DNA of 64,000 nt from Sambucus nigra (GCA_949130495.1 OX422211.1:338959504-339023503), one strand, 5' to 3'; positions 12,318 through 23,925 are shown, counted from the stretch's first letter. The notes: generated from the letters alone by a model not told the origin. A program made the numbers and translations.

Positions 12318-12640
12318 AGGATGGATGAAAACAATACTAGTTATTTTTTTTTGTTTTTTTTCCTTTGTTTTTATGTAAATTGTTTATATATTTATTTACT
12401 TTACTCTCCATGTTTTGGAAATATGTTGATATTCATATTTTTTTTTGTAGATGAAGAACTGAGGAGTGCAAGAAACAAAGAATGCTGATCATTTTCATTT
12501 TGGTTTGTAATTTAATATGAAGACTCCGGTTGACATTTATTTGAGTTATTTGGACGATAGTGTAACTTGTATTGCAATTTGTGATGTTTATTTTAATGTT
12601 TAATATTTTGTGTCGTTATGGAGATGAAAAAATTATTTAG
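12318..12640 (+). pseudogene. Possible terminal exon and 3' UTR of the hAT transposase
   Basis: After a T-rich tract, a TTTTTTTGTAG acceptor-like site near 12450 precedes a short frame reading DEELRSARNKEC and then TGA (about 12450-12490). Acidic C-terminal tails after the hAT dimerisation domain are common, and the position at the right side of the element fits. With no dimerisation domain visible this remains a guess. Confidence 0.25.
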
Positions 12641-12648
12641 GTTATGGA

Positions 12649-13325
12649 TATGGATGGAGTCACATGAGGCCTAGTGGGGGCTTGAGTCCCCACAAAAATT
12701 TCAAAAATAATCAAAACCCTGGTATTATTTTTCTTTCCACACAACTCTTTGAAAAGAAAAGGAAATGACTTATCTTCTCATTCTATTTAATCTATAATTT
12801 TAGATTTTAATTTAATTTTTAAGTAGTTTATATGATGTCAATCATATAAAATTTATTTAACTATTAAAGCATATTTTACTCCTCCAATTTTCACTTGTAA
12901 GTTCTCCCTCTAATTTTAGATAAAATGGTTAATGTTTTTTTTTGTTTTGTGTTATTATTGGTTGATTTAAATTCTAGCTTTAGTTTTAGGATTAAAATGT
13001 GATTGACTTTGGGGTTATTGTAAATATAAATTTGGGGTTGGATGTTGGTTTAACTTTAAAGTTGATGCTAAGATTAATTTTAGGGGTTGTTGTTTTACAT
13101 TATAAATTGAAAATTTATTCGTGCTTCAATATTTTAGGGATTAAAATTTTTAATCAATGAAAATTATTTCTCGTTTCATTAGATTGAATAAATATTTTAG
13201 GAATTATTTGGTAAATACTAAAAAATAACCTCAAAAAAAATTCGACTCACGGGCTCCCGCCCCCAAACCCCCAGATATTACCATTAAATTAGCCCCCACT
13301 CTTAATAAATCCTACCTGCATCCAT
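12649..13325. mobile_element. Small non-autonomous DNA element (~677 bp)
   Basis: The 9-mer GGTTATGGA flanks it on both sides (12640-12648 and 13326-13334). The left end reads TATGGATGGAG, the right end in reverse complement ATGGATGCAGG, and both ends then carry a TGGGGGC block (left near 12674, right near 13300). A 9-bp duplication would suit a Mutator-like element, an 8-bp one hAT. It has no coding frame. A short hairpin GGGGGCTTGAGTCCCC lies near 12676. Confidence 0.55.
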
Positions 13326-13590
13326 GGTTATGGAGATGAGACAATTATGTAAAAAAATTACCATGATGTACCTAGTACTACCATAAATATGGAAAAGAGT
13401 TATTACCGAAATATACGATATTTTTTGGAAAACCGATTTTACCGATGTACGACGCGGTTTGGTTTTGATTTATGGGATTGTGTACTAGATGGTAAAACTT
13501 GTAATTTTGATTTGATTCTTTCAAAGATGGTTTGGTATTGGTATGCTCCATTTACCAGCCAAACCGACTGAAACCCAGACCAAGTATGTA

Positions 13591-14459
13591 GGCAGTGAAA
13601 CACTTTTCAAGGTCTATAAGTTCCCCCACAAATTGGATAAAACAATACAGGTTAATTATAATTTTGTTTATACATCGTAGCCAAAAACATATGTGAAACC
13701 TATATATTTCTTTCATGATTTTTCTAAGGATTTAATGAATTTTTATGGTACATGGTACGTTGAAATATATTACACCAAGAACAATGCCATTTGTTCAAAG
13801 GTGTGGTAAGCCTTATTTACTGCTCACAGTGATATGTAAGAAATTGAACCCTTGACTAAATAATGATCAAAATCCTTCTTTATAGTTGCCTTAAGAGATT
13901 TTTAAGAATAATAGATTTATTGATTTCTTTTTAGGAATAATTCGAACAAGTTTTTGCAAGTGTCCAGTTTATTTCAATTTTTTTCCAAAGGCTTCACAAG
14001 TATATAACATACGTTTTGTCATTAAATATAGATGCCCATGTCCGTGACATGAAAAAAAATTTGGGCTTGTTAATTCATCCTTAATTGTTTACAAGTATAT
14101 TTTAGGAAAGACTGGAGAAATTTAAATAGATGTGTTGCACATACATGTTTTAGGTAAAGTTCGTGCATATGCATGTGTTAATGATTACCAAAAAAAGGGG
14201 ATCCCACATGCTCATACAATCATCATGTTATACAAAGGTGACATACTACATAACAATCGTCATTTTATATGAGGATGATATACTACATACCCCTCATGTT
14301 TATGATTGCATTGTTAGATTTAAAATTCCCTCATGAAATATGAAACTTTTTGTATAAAGTTATTTTGAAACACATAATTTATGAATTGCGTGGTTTAGAA
14401 TACCCACAATGCCCTTTATGAGACATAAACAATTCAAAAGAAAATTTTCAAGGCTCTAC
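13591..14459. other. Non-coding DNA between the hAT element and the nest
   Basis: I see no supported gene, repeat or RNA here. Short frames lack codon structure. Confidence 0.5.
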
Positions 14460-14957
14460 TAAGAGCATCCTTAGTGGGTTTAGTAAATACCCACTTTGAT
14501 ATGACAAATATACCATTTTAGTCACAAAGAGAGTGTAATGGCCATAGGTTATATTTGACATCCGAAATTATAAAAATAAAATAAATTGAAACGATAACAT
14601 TTTGTGTCACAAGCGAAATATCATGTGTCGCTTGATTCCATTCTGAAACGAAACATGATGTTTTGTTTGAACTCCTTGAATTTATTCTCCAACCCCAACT
14701 ACCATAAATATCATTCAAGCCGAATTAATTTCCCACCCCACCAATAAAAATATGTAATTGGGAATTTATTTTTGTTAAAATATATTTAAAAAATGCTAGA
14801 AAAAATCATTTTATAAAACAAAATATTTTTCCAAGTGACTTATTTTTTAGCCGAATAAACCATATATAAAGTAAGGGGTGAATGTGAAATGGTTAAAAAA
14901 TATCCGTTATACATTATTTAAATTTTCAAACTCTCGGGGGACACATGAAGTACCGCT

Positions 14958-15121
14958 TGAGAAAGGCCGATGGTGCTTAGGCAGGGATGGTCACAAACAA
15001 AAATTTTATTTGTAGATTTTTCAATATTAAAGAATAAAACATTATACAAAATTGAACCCAATAAAACTTGTTCACCAAATTAAACCGTTTGTTGTAAAAA
15101 ACCGATTTATCCAATTTTATC
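14958..15121 (-). repeat. Element B 3' LTR, left piece
   Basis: This segment aligns with 36147-36300 of the other LTR (shared AATAAAACTTGTTCACCAAA block). It is cut at 15121 by element A and continues at 31074. In sense the LTR ends CCTTTCTCA. Confidence 0.85.
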
Positions 15122-16701
15122 TGTAAGGACACAAATTTTCAATTGAGTCTTATGTAGTGTTGGCTCAATTCCGGACAAAAACATTTGGGTTATAGGATAG
15201 TGTTCATGAGTATCCTCCAAGCCTATGACATTTAAATTTTCAGTTGAAGATGTAGCGGTTTGTATTTAAAATCAATGTACTAAGTTTCAAGTGCCATGTT
15301 TCGACGTCAACGAAAATTGATTCCAGAGTCTCCAAAAGGTATGAATGCATTTTAATATATATAGAAAGACTTGGAATAATTTTATTATGGGTGTAATTTC
15401 ATTTTAAACGAATTTTATTTTCAGAAAGTTATTGTAGAACTGTGGATAAAAAGTTTTTGGGCTTAAAATGTAAAATTGAACTTTTTGACATTTCGTTTGA
15501 AATTGGTGTTCGAACGAGAATGTCGTTCGAACGAGAATTTCGTTCGAACGAGTTTTCCAACGAGTTTGCCCATTTTAGCCAATGGATTATCATTAGATGG
15601 TCATTTGAATGAGACTTCATTCGAACGAAAATCTCGTTCGAACTAGATTTCTGGACGGGAACAGTTTTGGCAGTTTTAACCCATTTTTTTCACTATTTTG
15701 TCCCACTTCCTTTTGGAAGTTTAAAACATACTCGGAACACATTTTCAATAGACTTTGGTACCTTTCTTGAGAGCACCTTTGAGAGAAAATACACCAACCA
15801 AAATTCCATATTTTTATGGGTTGAATTTCAAAGAAATGTTTTCAATAAACACATGAATTTATACTCATAGTTTAGTTTTTTTTATCCAAGTATCTCTACA
15901 CATATATCTATTGCTTGGAGCATGTTTTTGGCACCATTGGTTCATCTCTGCCACAAGAAGGAGAAGTTTGGGTGTGCTTATATTTCTCATAAAAGAAGAA
16001 GTTTGGTTTTTTATGGCGTTCTCATACAGTGAAAGGCACCGTGTGTGGTTGACGGGTTCTAAAAGCTTCATTGGTGGATTCCAAGATTTCGATGGAGTCC
16101 GGGATTATCGACTAAGCAGAGGTTGGTACAAGAAGATGCGTCAAGATCTTGAAGGGAGTCGAGTCGAATTGAGTAAGTCATTTGTCTTGTAGTTGTAAAA
16201 ATTTCGTACTTAGTGGACTTAAGGCTATGGCCGTGACGAGGTTTTTCCATTTGGATTTTCCTCGTACATCGCGGTGTAGTGTGTTATGAATTTATCTTAT
16301 CTTGCAAATCACCTAGAACGCATGCTTAGGATTAAAAGATAAAATATGGTTTAATTCACAATATAATGTAATTTGGTTCTTAATTTGAGTTTGGGTGAAA
16401 TTGAAATCAATTCAATTCAAATATAATTTAATTTGGTAAAATTTGGTTTGGCCTAATTTGCAAAAATGGATTAATCTTGTTAGGCAAATTTTAGGACTTG
16501 AATTTAATTATTTGGTTTAAGTGAAAAATCCATTTGTTGTTTAATTTATTCACTTTGTGTTTAGTTTAATTTTAATTTGAAAGAAATTAAAATTTGTTGT
16601 AAGTTGTTTATGTGTTTGAACCATCTTTATTCCGCACTTAAAAGAAAATTATATTTAATTTTGAAAAAATATTTAAAATTGGGGGCTCTACGTTTCTTTC
16701 A
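15122..16701 (+). repeat. Element A 5' LTR (1580 bp)
   Basis: It begins TGTAAGGACA and ends CGTTTCTTTCA, three bases before the primer-binding site. Beginning and end are repeated in the 3' LTR at 20598 and 30746. It contains the CGTTCGAACG palindrome cluster (15490-15645). Short frames at 15667-16192 fall inside the LTR and are not genes. Confidence 0.92.
15490..15645. repeat. CGTTCGAACG palindrome cluster, element A 5' LTR
   Basis: Five copies of a (C)GTTCGAACGA-type palindrome occur, near 15508, 15523, 15541, 15619 and 15633, three of them in tandem spaced 15-18 bp. A degraded TTTGAATGA copy lies between. The 3' LTR carries the same cluster at 20955-21065, and the LTRs of B carry decayed versions. 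Confidence 0.88.
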
Positions 16702-16703
16702 AG

Positions 16704-16716
16704 TGGTATCAGAGCC
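16704..16716 (+). promoter_or_regulatory. Primer-binding site of element A
   Basis: TGGTATCAGAGCC lies two bases after the LTR end. It is the standard initiator-methionine tRNA complement of plant copia elements and is intact. Confidence 0.92.
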
Positions 16717-16766
16717 GGAGCGCTAATTTATTGCGTGAAGATTCTTTTAAATATTTTTGGTTAAAA

Positions 16767-18686
16767 ATGGAATTTTCCCCTTTTTCAAAATTTCCTGTTT
16801 TCAATGATTCCAACTATGCTTATTGGAAAACGCGTATGAAATCGGCACTAAATTCTATCGACGAGAGGGTTTGGTTGTCAGTTTTTAACGGGTGCTCTCC
16901 ACCCACATGTTTGGTAGAAAATGAGCGTGTTCCCAAACCCATAGATAGATGGAGTGAGAATGAATTTAAACTTGCTAATTTTAATTCCCGAGGTTTAAAT
17001 GCCTTGTTTAGCGCGGTCACCTCGGATGAATTCCGACTTATCATGACGTGTGAAACCACTAAGGAAGGTTGGGATATATTACAACTCACTCACGGGGTAA
17101 CTAGTGTCGTTAAGGCTTCTAAGCTCCAAAACCTCACCACTCAATTTGAAATCATTAAAATGAATGAAAAATAAACTTTTGATGAATTTTATGCTAGACT
17201 TTTCGATATAGTAAATTCATTATTTAATTTGGGAGAGAAAATACCCGACGACTGAGTAGTAAAGAAAATTTTACGGTCCCTGCCCGATAGATTTATCCCT
17301 AAGATGAACGTTTTAAATTCTTTACCCACCTTACACTATACCAAACTTGAGGAACTAGTAGGTGATTTGCAAACCTATGAACTAGATATGTTTCCCTCCA
17401 AAAATGAAAAGAAAATTGATAAGGACATTACTTTGAAAGCCCTAAAGGAGGAAAAACAAGTTGTGGTTGATGAGAGTGATAGTGACTCGGAGGACATGGC
17501 TATGTTTAGGAAAATTCAAAAATTTCTTAAATTTAATAAAGATAAGTTTAAAAATGATTTTAAGAAATTTGAAAATTTTAAGCATGCCAAAGTAGAAAAG
17601 ATCCCTAAAACTTTTAATGAAAACTTTAATAGGGGCGAGTCTAATAGGTGTTATGGTTGTGAGGGTTATGGCCATATGGCTTTTGAATGCCCTAATAAAA
17701 TAAGGAGAGAGGGTAAGCAACCTATTTTATATAATTCCACCCTTAGTGATAGTGATAAGGAAGAGGGACCCGAGTCTCCCATTGAGCGTAACTTTACCGC
17801 ATTCATACCTAGTCATGTAAGTGATAGTGAGAGCTCGTCTATTGATGACACTAAAATACATGACACTTCCAAGGCTAAAGTTTATGATTCCCTTGTGTTT
17901 GATGGTTATGAGAGTGAATAAGAGAAGCAGAGTGAAAATGAAGAAGAGGTAGATGTGAGTGAACTTTAAATTGATTTTCAAGAGTTATATGCCGAATAAA
18001 TTAAATTACAAAGAGCAAATTTGAAGTTATAAGCGAGTTTAAGGGAGCGTGTCAAGGTCGTTGATGATAGTGTGTTGGTTGAAGACCTTAGGACACGTGA
18101 GAGAGCTCTTTGAGAGAAGCTAGAATATATAGAAGGCGAGAGAGATAGACTTATAGGGTTAATGGAATCCATGAAAAAGGAGCTTCTTGAGTTCGAAGAG
18201 AGAAATGATTTGTTAGAGTCTAGAATTTTAAAGTTGAAAAAAAGATTGAAAGTCTCTAGTAAGGTCAAATTTGATTTGGAGTGTAGGTCCTAAAAACTTG
18301 ATAAAATCTTAGGCACGGTCCAAATAAAAAATGACACTTATGGTTTAGGCTTTGATTCTTATAACGATTCCACTAATAAAGCCAAAACCAATGTTTTAAG
18401 AGAATCACCTAGGAAAGCTTCTAAAGGTCAACCCTTAGGTACTAATTTTCGACGTGTATTTACTTGCTTACATTGTGATCGAAAAGGTCATCTTAGGAAG
18501 TTTTGTTTTGATCTTAAAAAGGATCCTAGGAAATCCAAGGCTAAAGACACCAAGGTTCCCAAATCCCGATACCATCACATTTCATTCATATGGGTTAGGA
18601 AATCCGACTTGGTTGTGCTACAAAACATTATTTTTGATTCTCATTTACTTTCACACGATACCTCCATTGCTAAATATAAAGGTTGA
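16767..18686 (+). pseudogene. Element A gag polyprotein with two zinc knuckles, nonsense-riddled
   Basis: One frame runs from ATG 16767 to TGA 18684 with no frameshift over about 640 codons, interrupted by eight stop codons (17172, 17253, 17919, 17967, 17997, 18030, 18111, 18291). Residues 1-135 form a copia gag domain (FNDSNYAYWKTRM, ALNALFSAV-type and SKLQNLTTQFE blocks). A first knuckle C-x2-C-x4-H-x4-C (CYGCEGYGHMAFEC) is at 17649-17690. Then come an acidic stretch, a coiled coil rich in Glu, Arg and Leu (about 18010-18290) and a second knuckle CLHCDRKGHLRKFC at 18465-18506. Pol should follow and does not. Gag would form particles and bind RNA. Confidence 0.88.
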
Positions 18687-20585
18687 ATGTGTTAGGTGTT
18701 TGCATACTTTAGTTTTTGTGCTTCATGCTATATTATCATGACTAATTGTATGCTTGCTTATCATTTTCTAGTCATTGCTTTATCACATATATCATGCTAG
18801 AATTATGATGTTTGTTTATCTTTTGTATTACAGTTCTTTCATTTTAGTTTGGATTAAATGAAAAATACAAAAAAGATTTTTGTTTATCATTTGTGTTTTA
18901 TCTTGAGTTATTTAGGATGTTTGGTTAAAAATTTTCAAAAACTCATAAAGATTTTTATTTTGTGTGTATTTTAGTTTGACACACTTTATGTGGAATATAC
19001 TTATGTTTGAATCCCTTCTTTTTCGCTTCCATGTGGCTAGAAATTTTGGTTAAGATTGTAATCCTTAAAATGTTCTTTGCCATGACTACATTGAGTAATT
19101 GGATTTTGCATTGCTTGCCTCTTTTTACACATGCACGAGCTCATTTTAAATTTAATCGTCACATGTATATTTGAGCTAAGCGAGATGTTCTCCTATCAAT
19201 TTAGTCATCTACATTTTTGCTATGACCATGGAGGATTTGTGCATGTAATAACCGTTTCCCGAATTACAAAAATAAAAAAAATATGTTTATCCGATGTAGT
19301 AGTTTATCAATGGAATCGGGATGAGAAAGACAAAATTCCTTTGCGTGAAAAGCCACCATTGAATATTAGGCCTTAAAAATGTGGCATTAAAAAGAATATT
19401 TGCCAAGGCCGAAATAATTTAATTAATATGTTCAAAAGAAAAGAAAAAGAAAATTATGAGGAGTTTGGTTGAATATATTAACAGGTTTGCCCAATGAATT
19501 TGAATCCTAGTTAAGCTTTTATTATCTTGACTCTACTGGTTTGTAGAATCATCAAAATTCTAGGCTTATGTGCATTGTGTATGTTTGTTCATTGAGTTCA
19601 ATTTATATTGTCACATGAGGCTATATCTAAATGTGATAAAGTTTTGCAATCAAATGAGAACTTTGTGAACATGCTTTTAAGTGATTGGGTCAAAATTTAA
19701 TTGTTACTAGTTCACACCCCTACACTTCCGTTTCCATATGATACATTTATGCCATAAGAGTGTAGAAAACTCATGTTATTTTATTTTTGTGTCATTTGTG
19801 AGTTTATATCTACATATATGTGTGCTTGTATATATTTTATATCTATTATGTATACATATGTATGATATATTTGTTTAATCTTTTCCTTGCTTGCTAGTCC
19901 ATCTATACTTCTAATTCATAATTGGTATCTATCTTGTTGGATATATTGTTTGATATCACATGCTCACTATCTTATTTATCAAATTGGTTTCATTTGTTTT
20001 CGCATCACATTGGGTATCCATTAATATTTGCATGGATTAGTTATAATTATTGTTGCTCATATACTTTCATGTTCATATCACTTTATGCACCATTTTGTTT
20101 TTACTCATTTTCCCATATTTATATCCCTTATTTGTTAGGGGGAGAAATGGTACTTAGTTAAATTGGTGGAGATGTGAGTAATTTTTTAGTTCTTTTATCC
20201 TTTGTATATTCCTGAACAAAAAGGGAGAGAATGATAGGGGGAGAAATGGTATCTAATCCTATTGCAACCGTATCTTAGTTTATGAGATCTATCTTAGGGG
20301 GAAAGCGCTATCTTCTTAAGTTGATCATATTTGATAAAGGGAGAATTAATTTAGGGGATTATTTTCTTTAATTACATTTAGTATTTTGATATTCCCTATG
20401 CGTTTAATGTTTTGCTTAAGTATGCAGGAATTATTCTAGCGGCAACTTTCATTGGCAAAGATAGCCATCCTTGGGTTTTGAGTCAAGCTTGTATTTTTTA
20501 TTTTTGGGTGGGACGTTTTTGTTTAGTCTGGTAGAGCTTGACGACCCTTTAGGATTTTGTTTTGGCTTTTGTTCCAGAATAGCTA
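18687..20585 (+). other. Non-coding internal region of element A
   Basis: This 1.9-kb stretch occupies the place of pol but has no integrase, RT or RNase H signature in any frame. It is AT-rich. Near its end are repeated GGGGGAGAAATGG-type purine tracts (20140, 20238 and 20297), which are common near the 3' ends of SIRE-type copia elements. Element B has similar AT-rich DNA at 32300-34250, so the loss of pol predates both insertions. Confidence 0.7.
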
Positions 20586-20597
20586 AAGGGGGAGATT
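20586..20597 (+). promoter_or_regulatory. Polypurine tract of element A
   Basis: AAGGGGGAGATT directly precedes the 3' LTR start TGTAAGGACA at 20598. It would prime plus-strand DNA synthesis. Confidence 0.85.
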
Positions 20598-21118
20598 TGT
20601 AAGGACATAAATTTCCAATTGAGTCTTATGTAGTGTTGGCTCAATTTCGGACAAAAACATTTGGGTCATAGGATAGTTTCATGAGTATCCTCCACGCCTC
20701 TGACGTTTGAAGTTTCAGTTGAGTATTGTATTTATAATCAAAGTGCCGAGTTTCAAGTGCCATATTTCTACGTCAACGACAATTGATTCCATAGTCTCCA
20801 AAAGGTATGAATGTATTTTTATATATACAGGGAGACTTGGAATAATTTTATTATGGGTGTAATTTCATTTGTAACGAATTTTATTTTCAGACAGTTATTG
20901 TAGAACTTTGGATAAAAAGTTTTTGGCTTAAAATGTAAAATTGGACTTTTTGCCATTTCGTTCGAAATTCTCGTTCGAACGACAATTTCCTTTGAACAAG
21001 TTTTCCCATTTTGGCCACTGGATTATCATTAGATGTTCGTTCGAACGAAACTTCTTCGAACGAAATTTCTGGGCGGGAACAATTTTGGCAGTTTTAACCC
21101 ACCCATTTTTCCATTCTT
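20598..21118 (+). repeat. Element A 3' LTR, left piece
   Basis: It aligns with 15122-15705 of the 5' LTR, including the palindrome cluster at 20955-21065. Similarity fades around 21100-21135, where element G begins. About 650 bp of the LTR (equivalent to 15710-16375) are missing before it resumes at 30746. Confidence 0.88.
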
Positions 21119-21381
21119 GTTGTGGCCACTACATACTCGTTATGATGGTTGTGAGCATAAAGCTCAATTATAAAGGGTGTATGGGCGCCCTTGTTGTGGA
21201 AATTGGTTTTATATAACTCTTAGTCAACTTAAAAGTAAAATAAATTTAAAATGAACTCGCCGTGGGAGGTTAGAAGTTTGGAGATAGGATTTGTAAGTAT
21301 GGGTAGATTAGAAGTAGTTGAGCTTTGGAGAATTAGGCTTAGCTAAATTTCGAGGACGAAATTCTTGTAAGTGGGGAACTT
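21119..21381 (+). mobile_element. Element G: orphan 3' end of an internal region
   Basis: 21140-21381 is a near-identical copy of 26938-27179, the end of the G internal region directly before an LTR. It includes TTCGAGGACGAAATTCTTGT, a form of the usual C-terminal pol end of chromovirus-type gypsy elements, and the purine-rich GTGGGGAACTT before the LTR. Its presence to the left of LTR1 means another internal region once lay upstream. Confidence 0.88.
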
Positions 21382-22138
21382 TGTAACAACCCGAGGTCTT
21401 GGAGACAAATACTTATTTAATTTGGGAAAAATAAATATTATTTTATTTAAAGAATAATTAAATTGGCAATTAAGGTCAAATTTGGAGTTGTTAGAATGAG
21501 TGTCGAATGGCAATTCTGAGGGTACCATTGTTTCCGGAAGGGTCGAGAAAGTCGAAATGACTGTACTTGGGGTCTATTTAGGTTCCGAAATAATTTAGGA
21601 CCGTTTGACTCGAATTAAAGTTACCGGGTCATTGAAAGTGTGTATTATCATTTAAAGATGTGTACCTTGTGGGATAAGGCTTAAAAGCCACGTGAGATGT
21701 CATTCTCACTTAAGATAAAGAGGAAAACCCTAGAAAGAAAGAGAGAAGAAGAAAGAAGAAGAGAAAGAAGGAGAAAAGGGAGAGAAAGTGGATATTTCCG
21801 GTTTCCACGCGATCTCAAGGCGGATTCAGACCCTACGAACCCGAGGCAAGTGATTATACTTGCTAAATAATTGTTGTGTACCAATTATTGCATGATTTGT
21901 GGATTGAATTTTGGGTTTTAGGTTTAATTTGTTAAAACCTAACTTTTGGGAAAAACCTTAGATTTGTAGTGTATAAAATGGATTTAAGGTTAGAAATTAG
22001 TTAATAAGTATTCTAGAATGAATATTAATGTTATGAATATGGTTGGGTTGAAGATTTGTGGTTGAATGTAATTATATTGGGGTTTTTGAGAAGTTGGAGT
22101 CGTGTAAAAATGGAGTTGGCCGTGATACCTGTTAGGGC

Positions 22139-22242
22139 CGGTCGACCGCGTACAGAGGGCCGGTCGACCGTGCCTCCAGAATTGGGCACACTGTCTTCGA
22201 TTATAGGCAAATTTACCGCGGTTTGGGCACCGGTCGACCGGT
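22139..22242. repeat. CGGTCGACCG palindrome cluster, G LTR1
   Basis: CGGTCGACCG occurs at 22139-22148, 22161-22170 and 22231-22240, the last extended to the 14-bp palindrome ACCGGTCGACCGGT. ACCGCGGT (22215-22222) adds a fourth. The copy in LTR2 is at about 27938-28041. Confidence 0.92.
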
Positions 22243-23439
22243 CCCCTGTTTTGGGTTCAAGTTTGAGAATTTAAGTTATCCCCTTCTTCTTTGGGTTTGT
22301 ATGAATGGACTTCCATAATCAGAGTATCATAAAGGATTAAGTGATTATATAAGGGGATTATAGACCTTAGAATCATAAGATGATATGTGAGGCAAATTGA
22401 TAAATAAATGTCTAAATGAAAATGTCGGGGAGTATTAGTGATTGATTTTGGAGAAGTGAGGATCTAAAAGAGTATATCAATTTAGTGGAAAATCCTCTAA
22501 GTATCGAAGTTAGTATTTGAGGAATACCAATGGGAGATTTTGGGTATTTTTCTAAGTGGGTAAGCCCACTTTTATTTGGGATTTTATTTGGTGATAATAA
22601 CAATTTCACGATCGAAGAGTGAGAATAACTTAGAGATACTGGATCTTAGGATCCAATCCCAAATGGGATAACTTTTAAGGTTCATAAAATAAATTGAACT
22701 ATATTATGGATGGAGAATCGCGTATGCAAATTGAGGTTTATAAGGATCTAGAATATCCTTAACTTGAATTGACTTTTGAGACAATTCATTATTAGAAGCG
22801 TCAATGGATCTTCAAGTGAGTATTAGTATAACATATACTAAGTGGGGTTATTGTGCGAGAATAGGGTTAGTGTATCAAAAGAGAGAGATATACTAAATAA
22901 TGATATTAATCTTTTGCGCCTAAGGGCGTATAATGAATATGAAATGATGTGCAGGTATACCTTATATAATGGTATATCTTTATTATGTGGGATGTATGTA
23001 TACCTTATATGATGGTGTATATACATGTTAAGCATACCCCCTCCTTGCTATCATTGGGAAGTTTCGTGCGTAGAGGGTGAGCATTCTGACTAGAAAAGTA
23101 GGATGTGGATATTCCCCAGGTCATAGTCGTTCATGGTGGTCAGCAAATGACATTTATATATATACATTATTTATTTTGGGGGTGAGAGGTCGTGGGTATG
23201 TGTCTCTCTCACTTGCCGGTTAGGAGCTATGACCGCTTCCCGGACGTTGTGTGCGTGAGTTGATCACGAGGTGGGTGTCGTTGAACCCCACCAAGTGGCC
23301 CCAGTTTGCTACGTATATGGGCTGCTGGAAGATGATAGCATGTGAGCCTGCGTCCTTCGAGTTATAGCTCGGTTGGATGGTTATTATTTCTTGTGTTTGT
23401 ATTTGGGTGTCAAGGGCATAATGGACCTCAATGACCTAC

Positions 23440-23925
23440 ATTGCCAGGATTAGTGTATCGGGGGGGTTCCTTGTTTGGATTTCGCCTCGACGAGACGTCC
23501 CACGCACGAACCGCAGTGTAATGTTGGAACTTGGGGATAAGTTTAGTCCTTAATGCTCATAATTAATTATATATATATCACCTATCCCGACAATCGACAG
23601 TGCCAGGAGTAGTGTAACGGGGGGGGGGGGGGGGGGGGGTTCCTTGTTTGGATTTCGCTTCGGCGAGACGTCCCACGCATGAAACGCCGTGTACTGTTGA
23701 GAATTGGGAATATTAATTAATTAAAATTGGGTAATAATCATTTGGGTTACATGCATCTTGCATTGAGGGCATAATGAGCCCCGAGGACCGATACGGTCAG
23801 GAGTAGTGTAACGGGGGGGTGGGGGGGTTCCTTGTTTGTATTTCGCTTCGGCGAGACATCCCACGCACGAAATTCTGCGTCGTGTTGAGAATCGGGAGGA
23901 GTTTAGTCCTTAACTCTTGATGCTA
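23440..23925 (+). repeat. Three tandem G-tract/hairpin modules in G LTR1
   Basis: Each module has an AGTGTA(A/T)CG lead, a G run, GGTTCCTTGTTTGGA, a hairpin TTTCGC-loop-GCGAGA and GTCCCACGC. G runs are 7, 21 and 7+T+7 nucleotides. Loops are CTCG, TTCG and TTCG. The equivalent array in LTR2 is at about 29238-29690, with runs of 7, 7 and 15. A diverged single module lies in the internal region (26740-26830). Confidence 0.9.

Larger units (their letters stand above)
8089..13582 (+). mobile_element. hAT-type DNA transposon, gutted and nested
   Basis: The 8-bp word AGTATGTA occurs immediately left (8081-8088) and right (13583-13590) of this interval, the target-duplication length of hAT elements. 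Left terminal DNA begins GTAGGGGCATTTGCG and both ends are rich in ACCGAAATACC and GGTTTGGT words (8100-8330 and 13400-13580), as in many plant hAT termini. The terminal inverted repeats themselves match poorly. Subtracting the solo LTR and the small DNA element leaves about 1.9 kb without a recognisable transposase, so it is non-autonomous. Confidence 0.6.

Noticed and set aside
15490..15645. Regularly spaced palindromes that might suggest a CRISPR-like array
   Set aside because: Spacers are 2-60 bp and irregular, there are no cas genes, the setting is a plant LTR, and both LTRs share the cluster.
16704..16720. tRNA genes near primer-binding sites
   Set aside because: The matches are only to the last 12-18 bases of tRNAs, as expected for primer-binding sites. 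No cloverleaf was seen.
22056..22274. 72-codon frame in G LTR1, repeated at 27855-28073
   Set aside because: It lies inside both LTRs and spans the palindrome cluster. The second copy exists only because LTRs are duplicates, so conservation is not evidence of coding.
23619..23639. 21-nt G run as a sequencing artefact
   Set aside because: Not adopted as the explanation, because G runs of 7-15 occur at the equivalent place in five other modules. The exact length remains doubtful.
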